This document shows, piece by piece, positions 42,257-49,981 of a stretch of 52,475 bases of DNA. The stretch spans positions 1 through 52,475 of the forward strand of contig URKJ01000036.1 of the NCBI GenBank assembly GCA_900548385.1, in the 5' to 3' direction. The first letter of the stretch is position 1. Each line of letters begins with the position of its first letter. Made by a program: the position numbers and the translations under genes. The notes beneath the pieces are model-generated. The model did no database searches. It saw nothing but the letters and a program-made list of their open reading frames with translations, and was not told where the DNA came from. The stretch is from an uncultured bacterium (GTDB taxonomy: Bacteria; Verrucomicrobiota; Lentisphaeria; Victivallales; UBA1829).

Positions 42257-43333
42257 TTAAACATTCCGTTTCAATAATTCATCCGCCAGCGCTTCCAGCA
42301 GGAGACGGTATTTGCTTTCCGGCAGGGTGGCCAGGTTCGCCAGCGCCTTTTCCGACGACTCTTCCGCCGCGCGGACCACAGCGGCACGCGCACCGCACTC
42401 TTCCAGCAGAGCCCGGATACGGAGAATCTCACCGGCGGAATAAACCGGGCGCTTCATCAGCGAGCCGAGCTCCGCGCGTCCGGCTGTGGAAAGCCGCTCC
42501 ATCGCTTCAAGGAAAAGAACCGTCGGCTTCCCTTCGCGGAAATCCGAGCAAAGCGGCTTGCCGAACGTCTGTTCCTCTCCGTAAACGCCGAGCAGATCGT
42601 CGCAGAGCTGAAACGCATAACCGAGTTCTCCGGCAAATCCGGCAAGAGCGGCAACAGGTGCGGCGTTCCAGTCGGGCGTATTCAGCCCCGCCATCGCGCC
42701 GCATTCGGCGGAGAAAGAGAGCAGCGCCCCCGTTTTGCCGCGGATCATGTCAACGACTTCCGCCCTGGACGGCGTTCCGTTCCGGTATTCGAACTCCACA
42801 TCCAGCGCCTCTCCGGAGATCAGTTCCCGGTTGAGGAACGACTGCATGCGCCGCGCCATCGCAAGGACCGTTTCCGCAGAAACGCCCCGGTCGGAAGAAC
42901 GCAGAAGCACGTCGAACGCCCACGCCTGCTGAACATCTCCGGCAAGAATCGCAAAATCCGTGCCGAATTTCGCCGATCGTTCCGCATCGAGTCCAAAACG
43001 TGCGGTTCCCCGTGCGCGCAGTTCCACATGACAGGTCGGTTTTCCGCGCCGCACCTCGTCACAGTCGATAATATCGTCATGCACAAGCGTCCAATTATGA
43101 AAGATCTCAACCGCTGCGGCGGCATTCAACGCCCTCGACGTCTCCCCGCCGACTGCGCCGCACGCCCAGAGCGCCAGCACCGGACGGAGCCGCTTGCCTC
43201 CGCGCATCGGATAGAGCCGCACCGCCTCCCGGAGCTCTTCCGGACGGACCGACGCCGGAAACGGATCGTCCGCAATAAACTCATCAATGATCCCGCGAAC
43301 CATCGCAAGTTCATTTTTTAATTGACTTTTCAT
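42257..43333 (-). CDS. Polyprenyl diphosphate synthase
   Basis: A 358-residue all-helical prenyltransferase that condenses isopentenyl diphosphate with allylic diphosphates. The first Asp-rich motif is LVHDDIIDCD (Asp86, Asp87, Asp90), followed by GKPTCHVELR, the second is LCDDLLGVYG, and RGGKRLRPVLALW is the family N-terminal signature. Product length (farnesyl, geranylgeranyl or longer) cannot be read safely. AGGTGTGAT precedes the ATG by about 3-4 bases. The gene is divergent from aroE with a 76-base shared gap, which therefore holds both promoters. Products would supply quinone or lipid-carrier synthesis. Confidence 0.9.
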   Translation of the reverse strand: MKSQLKNELAMVRGIIDEFIADDPFPASVRPEELREAVRLYPMRGGKRLRPVLALWACGAVGGETSRALNAAAAVEIFHNWTLVHDDIIDCDEVRRGKPTCHVELRARGTARFGLDAERSAKFGTDFAILAGDVQQAWAFDVLLRSSDRGVSAETVLAMARRMQSFLNRELISGEALDVEFEYRNGTPSRAEVVDMIRGKTGALLSFSAECGAMAGLNTPDWNAAPVAALAGFAGELGYAFQLCDDLLGVYGEEQTFGKPLCSDFREGKPTVLFLEAMERLSTAGRAELGSLMKRPVYSAGEILRIRALLEECGARAAVVRAAEESSEKALANLATLPESKYRLLLEALADELLKRNV

Positions 43334-43409
43334 AAATCACACCTATTTTATATGGAATAAGAAATATACACGATAAACGCGCTGAAACAATCGGAACAAA
43401 GGAAAAATT

Positions 43410-44246
43410 ATGATAAAATTTGCCGTTATCGGTGACCCGATCGCCCATTCGCTCTCCCCCGCCATGCAGAACGCCGGAATCCGGGAACTCGGCATCGACG
43501 CCGAATACTTCGCAGAACATGTCAGACACGACGAACTCCGCAGCTTCACCGAACGGGCACGACGCGAACTCGCCGGATTCAACATCACGGTCCCCCACAA
43601 AAACGCGGTCATCCCGTTTCTCGACGGGATTTCCAAAGAATCCGAAGTCGCCGGAAGCGTCAACACGGTAACGGTCCGCAGCGGCCGTCTTTACGGTGAC
43701 ACCACCGACGGCTACGGACTTGCACAGGCGCTGAAAGAGGCGTTCGGGTTTGAACTCAAAGGCGGACGGATCACGTTCATCGGCTGCGGCGGAGCGGCAC
43801 ATGCGGCGGCGGCGTATTTCGCCTCGCAGGGCGCGGCGGAGCTGTTCCTCATCAACCGGACGGTCGCCAAGGCGGAAGAACTCGCGGAAAAACTGCGGTC
43901 CGCCTACGGCACGGCGGTCCGGGTCTGCGCTCTCGACGACGCGGCGGCCATCGCGGAATTCCTGAAATGCTCGGATGTGGCGATCCAGTGTACAAGCCTC
44001 GGACTCAAACCGGAGGATCCTCCGCCGATCGACCTCTCCCTGCTCCCGGAAACGATCAAAGTCTATGACACGATCTATAAAAAGACTCCGATCTTCCGGG
44101 AATGCGAACGGCGCGGCATTCCCTGCGCGAACGGACTCGCCATGCTTCTGCATCAGGGCGCACGCTCGCTGGAGCTCTGGACCCGCCGTCCCGCTCCGGT
44201 CGAAGCCATGCGCAAGGCTCTGAACGCCGCTTACACAAAAAAATAA
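43410..44246 (+). CDS. aroE: Shikimate dehydrogenase
   Basis: A 278-residue enzyme that reduces 3-dehydroshikimate to shikimate with NADPH in aromatic amino acid synthesis. The substrate site is PIAHSLSPAMQN (Ser14, Ser16), the catalytic lysine is Lys64 in ITVPHKNAVIP, and SVNTVTV and DTTDGYG complete the site. The NADPH motif is IGCGGAAHAAAAYFA. Length is typical. AAAGGA lies 6 bases before the ATG. It is a single gene followed by a hairpin shared with the convergent oxidoreductase gene. It is the only chorismate-pathway gene in the window. Confidence 0.93.
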   Translation: MIKFAVIGDPIAHSLSPAMQNAGIRELGIDAEYFAEHVRHDELRSFTERARRELAGFNITVPHKNAVIPFLDGISKESEVAGSVNTVTVRSGRLYGDTTDGYGLAQALKEAFGFELKGGRITFIGCGGAAHAAAAYFASQGAAELFLINRTVAKAEELAEKLRSAYGTAVRVCALDDAAAIAEFLKCSDVAIQCTSLGLKPEDPPPIDLSLLPETIKVYDTIYKKTPIFRECERRGIPCANGLAMLLHQGARSLELWTRRPAPVEAMRKALNAAYTKK

Positions 44247-44265
44247 AGCCGGGAATTTCCCGGCT
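44237..44265 (-). terminator. Terminator of the fucosidase/oxidoreductase operon
   Basis: The near-perfect inverted repeat AGCCGGGAA/TTCCCGGCT (44247-44265) is followed on the minus strand by a T-rich tract (plus-strand A run 44237-44243). It lies 35 bases after the stop of the oxidoreductase gene and directly after aroE. For aroE itself no T run follows, so it works mainly for the minus strand. Confidence 0.78.
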
Positions 44266-44300
44266 GCGGATCATCCGCCCCGTCCGGGCGGGTGATTCAT

Positions 44301-45353
44301 TCAGAATATCACGGTCTTTCCTGTCCGTGCGGACTCAAAGACCGCTTCGATCAGCTTCATGCTCGCCCGGAGTTGGTCGTGCGTCACCACGATCTGCGCG
44401 GTTCCGTTCAGAGTCGCGATCACATTTTTATAATACTCCGACCAGTCGGATTTCACTTTCACGACCGGAGAACTTTTGACGGTCCGCTCGTTGCGGGGCG
44501 CCATCGTCCGGGTGATTCCCGCCCCTGCCTGAATCGGCGCGACGTCATCCTCCCCGCGATTGTAGATTTTGACGATCTCACCCTCGCAATCCCAGTTCCG
44601 GATCACGGCGGAACCGGCGTTGCCGAACACATACCAGCGCGGAACCTCCACGAAATGACAGGTCCCGACCTCCACCAGCCACTCCGTTCCGTTGTCGAAC
44701 CGGCAGAACGCAGTGAAACCGTCGTCGCACTCCGGATTGGTGATATTGGTCATGGATGCGCTGACGGACAGCAGCTTATGCCCCGCCATCATCGTCAGCA
44801 TCTGATCAAGCAGATGCACGCCCCAGTCCAGCAGCATTCCGCCGCCGTGTTCCTTCTCTTCGCGCCATCCGGACGGAATCCCGCGCGAGCCCATCACGCG
44901 CGACTCAATGCGGAACACATCGCCAAGTTCATGCGTGTCGACCATCTTTTTGACCGTCAGATAATCTTCGTCCCAGCGGCGGTTCTGATGTACGGTGAAA
45001 AGCCTGCCGTAACGGTTCGCGGCGGCAATCATCTCCTCCAATTCGGCGGAGTCCATCGCAACCGGTTTTTCGCAGATCACATTCTTTCCGGCGGCAAGCG
45101 CGTCAATCACGATCTCTTTGTGCACATCGTTCGGCGTGGCGACGGTGACCAGCTCAACCGCCGGATCCGCCAGCAGTTCCGCACGGGACGCATAAGCGCG
45201 GATGCCGCGCTCCTCCGCAAGCCGATTGCGTTCCGGATCAATATCATAAACTCCGACCAGCCGGATTCCGTCAACGCTCTGCATCTTTTCCGCGTGAAAA
45301 TTGCCCATTCCTCCGTAACCGATCACGGCGCCGCCGATGGCTTCCCTCTTCAT
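44301..45353 (-). CDS. Gfo/Idh/MocA-family oxidoreductase
   Basis: A 350-residue NAD(P)-dependent sugar oxidoreductase. The N-terminal dinucleotide motif is AVIGYGGMGNFHAEKM, and the family motif CEKPVAMDS follows with LLDWGVHLLDQML in the catalytic domain. These enzymes oxidise or epimerise sugars, inositols or sugar acids. AAAGGGA lies 9 bases before the ATG. It sits 116 bases downstream of the GH29 gene on the same strand, with a strong inverted repeat in the gap, so it is probably in the LacI-controlled fucose-type regulon and may process the sugar released by GH29. The exact sugar is unknown. Confidence 0.88.
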   Translation of the reverse strand: MKREAIGGAVIGYGGMGNFHAEKMQSVDGIRLVGVYDIDPERNRLAEERGIRAYASRAELLADPAVELVTVATPNDVHKEIVIDALAAGKNVICEKPVAMDSAELEEMIAAANRYGRLFTVHQNRRWDEDYLTVKKMVDTHELGDVFRIESRVMGSRGIPSGWREEKEHGGGMLLDWGVHLLDQMLTMMAGHKLLSVSASMTNITNPECDDGFTAFCRFDNGTEWLVEVGTCHFVEVPRWYVFGNAGSAVIRNWDCEGEIVKIYNRGEDDVAPIQAGAGITRTMAPRNERTVKSSPVVKVKSDWSEYYKNVIATLNGTAQIVVTHDQLRASMKLIEAVFESARTGKTVIF

Positions 45354-45409
45354 CTCAAAATCCCTTTCTTAAAATACGGTTGATTTCTGTACATGCGGAA
45401 TTCTACAAC

Positions 45410-45439
45410 GGTTCCGGTACAATTTCAAGCACCGGAACC
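45410..45439. repeat. Inverted repeat between the GH29 and oxidoreductase genes
   Basis: Arms GGTTCCGGT (45410-45418) and ACCGGAACC (45431-45439) are perfect 9-bp inverted copies around 12 bases. The six A residues on the plus strand lie at the upstream side for minus-strand transcription, so it is not a standard terminator. It may be an RNA-stabilising hairpin or an operator. Confidence 0.6.
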
Positions 45440-45469
45440 AAAAAACCGATGGAAAATTCCACCGGATGC

Positions 45470-47491
45470 TCAGTACAGTTCCAGCCGTTTCACCGCGGCG
45501 ACGGGAATTCCTTTCGCCGATTCCAAAGCCTCGAACCGGAAATACCGCGCCTCAACGGGACGATCCAGAACGATCGTCTGCACTCCGGCGTTGTTCTCCG
45601 TATTGTCCAGCGAATCCTCCCGCACCACCGTATCGACGGATTCCGGAGAGTCGCCCACCAGAATCCGGTAACGGGCAATCGGCCAGTACGGTTCATCCGT
45701 CGGCGTGAGAAGAAAACCGCGGATCATCTGCCGTTTTCCCGTATCGACCGTCAGAAAGTGCGGATACGGAACTTCCGGAGCGGTACGCCAGAACGAATCA
45801 TCCGAACGGATCACACTCTCTTTCGGGGTCTCCGAATCCTCGCTGTCGGCGGCAAGCACGCGCCATTCATCCGCGGCGACGCCGAACCGCAACGCGGATT
45901 CCGGTGCGGCGGTGATTTCCGGATACTCGTTCGCCATGCCGTCGGGAAACACGGAAATTGCGCGGATCATCCCCGCTTCGCGCACCTGTACCGGCGCGGA
46001 ATAACAGGGGGAATGCACGGTCGGCTGCGAACCGTCGAACGTATAATGAATCCGCGCATTCCCGGTGCGGCAGGAAAGCGTCACCGTTCCGTCCGGACTC
46101 CGGCGGATTACGGGCGCAAAGAGAATCGGCGGCTGATAATAAGCGCCGAACTCCTGAATGCACGGACACGCCAGCGCGCCCGTGATTTTCAGTTTCAGCG
46201 CCCCGGTCTCCACAGTCGGAGTCCGCAGAATCTTGCGGAAAGAAATGGTCGTATCTTTCACCAGCGTCCGCCACCCGCCGTCCTCCGTGCGGTATTCGAC
46301 TTCAAATTCCGAAACCCGTTCGCCGAGCTGCGAATACTCCCTCAGCAGAATGACGTTCAGCTTGCGGACCGCTCCCAGTTCCACGACAGCCTCCGCCTGC
46401 GTCACGCCGTCATGCGTCGCCCAGTACGTCTCCCCGGAACCGTCGGTAAGATTTCCGGCGCGGAAACCGCCGCCGCGTTCGTCGGAAGCGGAAACCGCCG
46501 CTTCGGCGGCGAAATCCTCCCGGAACGTGCGGTCGAGCACCGCTTTCAGCTCCCGCACGCGCCGCTCGTCCTGTTCGTGAATCAATCCCCGCGTATCCGG
46601 CGGAAGATTCAGGTTTAGGCACGATCCACGCCCGACGGAATGATACCAGATGTCAAGCAGATGCTCAAGCGAATGAACCAGCACATCATCGTAACGGTGA
46701 TAGAACCATCCGGGCCGGATCGAAACATCCACTTCGGAGGGCCAGTAATATCTGCCGCCGGGCGTGCCGTTCTGCAACAGCGCCATCCGGTACTCTTCGA
46801 TGGTCGCCCAGTTCGGCGATCCGGCGAATCCGCGTTCGTTGCCGCACCAGCGCAGATCGCGATGCTCGCCCATGTGACCGAATATCACCGCCTCCGGCGC
46901 ACACTCCCGGATCACCGCATAAGAGCGTTCAAAATCGTATTCCTGCACTTTGCCGTTCGGCCCCTCTCCGCACGCGCCGTCAAACCAGGTGATGAAAATA
47001 TCCCTGCCGCCCGGGCCGCCGTAATTCGTAAGAAGCTCGCGGAGCTGATTGGCATAGAATTCGTTATAGGCGTCGCCGGAACCGTAGGTCTTCTCATGAC
47101 GGTCCCACGGCGAAAGATAAAGTCCGACTTTCAGCCCGTACTGCTTCGCCGCCCGGACGAAATCGCCGACCACGTCTCCTTTGCCGTCGCGCCATTTGGA
47201 ATAACGCACCGAATGGGTCGTGTACTTACTGGGCCACAGACAGAACCCGTCGTGATGTTTCGCGGTCAGAACCGCCCCTTTGAAACCCGCCTCCGCAATG
47301 ATCCGGCACCATTGTCCGCAATCAAGTTCCGACGGATTGAAACAATCTTCCGGTTCCGTGCCGTCTCCCCACTCGCGCCCGGTAAACGTATTGACCGTGA
47401 AATGAAGAAACGCATACATGCCCATCTCCTGCCAGGCAAGCTGCTGACGGTTCGGCGTCGCCCCGAATGGAGCCGGTGCTCCGTTATCCAT
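45470..47491 (-). CDS. GH29 alpha-L-fucosidase with C-terminal discoidin-like domains
   Basis: A 673-residue glycosidase. The N-terminal barrel (about 15-340) is GH29: WQEMGMYAFLHFTVNTFTG, AVLTAKHHDGFCLWPSKYT (His79-His80 substrate site), LKVGLYLSPWDRHEKTYG and ITWFDGACGEG with nucleophile Asp171. Residues about 350-455 and 540-670 look like F5/8 type C (CBM32-like) domains (GSGETYWATHDGVTQAEAVV, YFRFEALESAKGIPVAAVKR), with a chitobiase-type linker between (RIHYTFDGSQPTVHSPCYS). There is no signal peptide, so it is probably cytoplasmic or exported by an unknown route. It removes alpha-L-fucose from glycans. GGGAG precedes the ATG at 47491. The promoter and LacI-type operator upstream suggest induction by sugar. 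Confidence 0.9.
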   Translation of the reverse strand: MDNGAPAPFGATPNRQQLAWQEMGMYAFLHFTVNTFTGREWGDGTEPEDCFNPSELDCGQWCRIIAEAGFKGAVLTAKHHDGFCLWPSKYTTHSVRYSKWRDGKGDVVGDFVRAAKQYGLKVGLYLSPWDRHEKTYGSGDAYNEFYANQLRELLTNYGGPGGRDIFITWFDGACGEGPNGKVQEYDFERSYAVIRECAPEAVIFGHMGEHRDLRWCGNERGFAGSPNWATIEEYRMALLQNGTPGGRYYWPSEVDVSIRPGWFYHRYDDVLVHSLEHLLDIWYHSVGRGSCLNLNLPPDTRGLIHEQDERRVRELKAVLDRTFREDFAAEAAVSASDERGGGFRAGNLTDGSGETYWATHDGVTQAEAVVELGAVRKLNVILLREYSQLGERVSEFEVEYRTEDGGWRTLVKDTTISFRKILRTPTVETGALKLKITGALACPCIQEFGAYYQPPILFAPVIRRSPDGTVTLSCRTGNARIHYTFDGSQPTVHSPCYSAPVQVREAGMIRAISVFPDGMANEYPEITAAPESALRFGVAADEWRVLAADSEDSETPKESVIRSDDSFWRTAPEVPYPHFLTVDTGKRQMIRGFLLTPTDEPYWPIARYRILVGDSPESVDTVVREDSLDNTENNAGVQTIVLDRPVEARYFRFEALESAKGIPVAAVKRLELY

Positions 47492-47555
47492 GAAAGATCT
47501 CCCTTTTTTTTCCTGTTTATGAACCCGATTTCAAAAATCTTGTTTTTCTGTTCGC

Positions 47556-47568
47556 TCAAAACGTTTGA
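47556..47568. promoter_or_regulatory. LacI-type operator candidate
   Basis: TCAAA ACG TTTGA is an inverted repeat with a central CpG, the usual style of LacI-family operators. It covers the predicted transcription start (about 47564) of the GH29 promoter, where a bound repressor would block initiation. The LacI gene ends 145 bases upstream. Confidence 0.6.
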
Positions 47569-47570
47569 TA

Positions 47571-47599
47571 CTTATAGCGTTATCCTGCGTATTTTACAA
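47571..47599 (-). promoter_or_regulatory. Promoter of the GH29/oxidoreductase operon
   Basis: On the minus strand TTGTAA (47599-47594) and TATAAG (47576-47571) are spaced by 17 bases. The LacI-type operator follows at once. The leader would be about 73 bases. Confidence 0.62.
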
Positions 47600-47712
47600 A
47601 CGCCTTGCGGAAAAGTTTTCATTTTTTCCGGTCGTTCCCCGAACGCTTTGCATGCAGGACTTTACATATCTGCCGAATTCTTCCCGTAAGCCGCTTCGCG
47701 CGGCACACGTCC

Positions 47713-48672
47713 TCAAACTTCCGCCGGCGGTGCCGTACTTCTGCGGAGAAAAAAGTTGTAGTCCACAACAACGTCCCCCGTAACCTGCTCTTTGTAAAGA
47801 AGCCGGTTCAGCATGGCAAGAGACTGTTTCGCCAGATAATTGTAATTCTGCATGATTCCTGTAATCGACGGATCGCAATACAGGTCCGTTTCCGACAGCC
47901 AGCCGCATACGGAAACATCCTCCGGAACCCGTTTGCCCGCCAGTCTCAGGTAGTAAAGAACTTTCATCGCCTCGGATTCATGCATGACCACGATCGCCGA
48001 AACCTCTTTGCTCAACAGCCGGGAAATCGTCTCGGGCCACTCTCCCACATCCCAGCTGTGTTCAACAATCAGATCATGCGGAAGCCCGGAATGCTTCAGA
48101 AACTGTTGAAACGCCTCCACCCGCATTCGCGATGAATAAACGTCTATTGACGGATTGCCAATACCTTCATATCCCCACAATCCGATCCGGCGGTGTCCGA
48201 GGGAAAGAAGATGCTTCAGCAGCGTGTTCATTCCCTGCTCCTCATTGGAATGAACGGAAAAGATCCCTTCCAGATGGCGCGGCGCCGTATTGATGCAGAC
48301 CAGGGGAATTTCGTACTTCTTCCCCCAGTAGCGTTCCAGACCGTCTTCCGAAACGATGGAAATCACGGCGCTCGGGCGGTGTTCCTCGATCATCTCCAGA
48401 TCCCGGACCGGAATGAGCTCCATCCGGAATCCGGCAAAGCGCAACATGGCTTCCAGCTCGTCGACCATGCATTTATAATAATAATTTATACTGATGTTCG
48501 GAACGACCAGTGTAACAGTCCGTTCACTGCGGAGATAACCGGTTTTCCGCGCCGCCTCAAGGATTTTCAAACGCGTTCTTTCCGCCACCCAGCTGGAGCC
48601 GTTCAACGCACGGGAAACCGTTGCCGTCGAATATCCCGTTTCCCGCACAATATCGCCTAACCGATGCTTCAT
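47713..48672 (-). CDS. LacI-family transcriptional repressor
   Basis: A 319-residue regulator. The helix-turn-helix is at residues about 4-25 (LGDIVRETGYSTATVSRALN), with the hinge SERTVTLVVPNISINYYYK. The sugar-binding domain shows VISIVSEDGLERYW, PLVCINTAPRHLEGIFSVHS, HRRIGLWGYEG and VSAIVVMHESEAMKVLYYL. These are periplasmic-binding-protein-like and bind a sugar effector. The ATG at 48672 follows GGGAGGG by 5 bases; GTG 48675 is the longer reading. It is upstream of and on the same strand as GH29, whose promoter carries a LacI-style operator. It is divergent from the second pseudopilin gene. Confidence 0.9.
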   Translation of the reverse strand: MKHRLGDIVRETGYSTATVSRALNGSSWVAERTRLKILEAARKTGYLRSERTVTLVVPNISINYYYKCMVDELEAMLRFAGFRMELIPVRDLEMIEEHRPSAVISIVSEDGLERYWGKKYEIPLVCINTAPRHLEGIFSVHSNEEQGMNTLLKHLLSLGHRRIGLWGYEGIGNPSIDVYSSRMRVEAFQQFLKHSGLPHDLIVEHSWDVGEWPETISRLLSKEVSAIVVMHESEAMKVLYYLRLAGKRVPEDVSVCGWLSETDLYCDPSITGIMQNYNYLAKQSLAMLNRLLYKEQVTGDVVVDYNFFLRRSTAPPAEV

Positions 48673-48806
48673 CACGCCCTCCCGGATACAACATTTCTAC
48701 GAATTTATCAATAAGGTATTCCCAAAATGCGGAAATTCAAGCAGAAAATCAATCATTTTTTGTATTACTTTATCATTTTTTTGCAGTTTTTTGTCATCTT
48801 ACCCTC

Positions 48807-48835
48807 TTGTTAAAAAAGCCGGAATGTGCTATAAT
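48807..48835 (+). promoter_or_regulatory. Strong promoter of the second pseudopilin/glycosidase locus
   Basis: TTGTTA (48807-48812) and a perfect TATAAT (48830-48835) are spaced by 17 bases. Transcription would start near 48842, where the folded RNA element begins. Confidence 0.75.
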
Positions 48836-48841
48836 TTAATA

Positions 48842-48924
48842 TTGACGAACTGGCTGTCACAGCGTGAAAGGGCATTCGGAAGTCTCCTGCTTTCCGATGC
48901 CCGGCGAAATTGCCGTTGCGTCAG
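48842..48924 (+). ncRNA. Folded 5' leader RNA element of unknown class
   Basis: The first 83 bases of the predicted transcript fold on themselves. The closing helix pairs TGACGAAC(T)GGC (48843-48854) with GCCGTT(G)CGTCA (48912-48923), 11 pairs with one bulge on each side. The apical hairpin pairs GGGCAT(T)CGGAA (48870-48881) with TTCCGATGCCC (48892-48902), 11 pairs with one bulge. Between them lies a purine-rich internal loop (15 and 9 bases). A small alternative hairpin GCTG-TCA-CAGC competes with the closing helix, as expected of a switch. I recognise no riboswitch consensus. It may be a regulator, a ribosome-access element or a processed small RNA. Confidence 0.45.
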
Positions 48925-49131
48925 GTTTGATTGAAAATTGAAAGTCAGCAACTGCCATAATAACAGGATCGGAGGTTCACACATAAAATTGATTTTGAGC
49001 GGCTTTTTCAGAAAAAAGTCGTCCGGATGTGCCAGGATGGACTTGGTACACAAAAAAACAAGTTGTCAACAAGTAAAAGCCTGTTTTTTTTGAAATTGGC
49101 TCTGTTGACCCCATAAAAAGGAGCAAGCGTC

Positions 49132-49950
49132 ATGAAACGAATGTGGAATCCGGCAAAGGTGCGGAAACAGAAAAGGGATAATTTCACCCTTGTGGAACTC
49201 CTTGTAGTAATATCAATTATCGCAATCCTTGCAGCTCTGCTGCTGCCCGCCTTGAACAGTGCGCGAACCAAAGCCCATGAAATCAGTTGTCTTTCCAATT
49301 TCAAACAGATCGGAACCGCCGCATTCGGATATGCGGGAACGAATGACGACTACTGGCTGCCCGCAACACTGAGTACCTGGAACAACGACTGCAGTTATGA
49401 AAACAACTGGATCGTTCTAATCTGGCCTCATCTCACAGGAAAAGAATATCCGCGGACACCGACCTCGCTCAAAGTCGCGACAATCTGCCCCGGAGCCAAA
49501 TCCGAAGATCTTTTCATGAGAAACAACGGACAGGAAGGATTTTCCAATGACACATTCTACGGCTATGCCGCAAACGGACGCCCGATCACCAATCTGGCAT
49601 GGAACTGGCGGTTGGGAGGAGGTGTGACCGAAAGCGTAATACAGAATGGAGGAAAACTCAGAAAACTCAACCAGTGCCGCCGCCCATCCGAAGCGGGAAC
49701 CTTATGGGACGTCAGCCGGAAAGGCACCGATGGCAACATATATGTGACAACGAAGAATTCACGCCATTATACGAATCAAAGCGATATGCTCTCATCAACA
49801 TCGTTCCGTCATTCCGCCGGACGGGATAATCTTCTGTATGTCGATGGACACTCTCAATCGCACCTGTTTCCGTCGGCCTTTCCCACCGACAAGGACACTC
49901 TGAAAACATTCTGCCCCGACACCCCCCAGGCCGGGAACTACTGGCAATGA
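49132..49950 (+). CDS. Pseudopilin (H-X9-DG class)
   Basis: A 272-residue protein with the pseudopilin N-terminus KRDNFTLVELLVVISIIAIL, Glu22 at +5, and LLLPALNSARTKAHEISCLS. The C-terminal domain has RHSAGRDNLLYVDGHSQSHL, the conserved ending of this class. The residue before Phe18 is Asn17 where Gly is usual. A basic N-terminal extension of 17 residues precedes the hydrophobic helix. It is probably held in the inner membrane by the helix, with the rest outside. It follows a strong promoter and a folded leader. Next, 31 bases later on the same strand, is a large secreted glycosidase, so the arrangement repeats that at 17342-22385. Confidence 0.85.
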   Translation: MKRMWNPAKVRKQKRDNFTLVELLVVISIIAILAALLLPALNSARTKAHEISCLSNFKQIGTAAFGYAGTNDDYWLPATLSTWNNDCSYENNWIVLIWPHLTGKEYPRTPTSLKVATICPGAKSEDLFMRNNGQEGFSNDTFYGYAANGRPITNLAWNWRLGGGVTESVIQNGGKLRKLNQCRRPSEAGTLWDVSRKGTDGNIYVTTKNSRHYTNQSDMLSSTSFRHSAGRDNLLYVDGHSQSHLFPSAFPTDKDTLKTFCPDTPQAGNYWQ

Positions 49951-49981
49951 CACACACTTCAACATTAAGGATATGACAATC

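Larger units (their letters stand above)
48673..49131. other. Intergenic gap of 459 bases with structured leader
   Basis: Left part (48673-48806) is AT-rich, probably the LacI promoter region on the minus strand. From 48807 it holds the pseudopilin promoter and a 290-base leader. The leader contains the folded element at 48842-48924, a hairpin at 49000-49021 (CGGCTTTTT/AAAAAGTCG), and a possible A/U-only stem (CAAAAAAACA at 49051-49060 with TGTTTTTTTTG at 49082-49092). AAAAGGAG precedes the pseudopilin ATG. No small gene was seen. Confidence 0.65.

Noticed and set aside
41425..42834. Plus-strand 469-codon open frame
   Set aside because: Antisense across two real genes (DUF4380-like and polyprenyl synthase).
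48842..48924. Known riboswitch or SRP RNA in the leader
   Set aside because: I compared it from memory with cobalamin, TPP, SAM, c-di-GMP, glycine and SRP consensus elements and saw no match; kept only as an unknown folded element.
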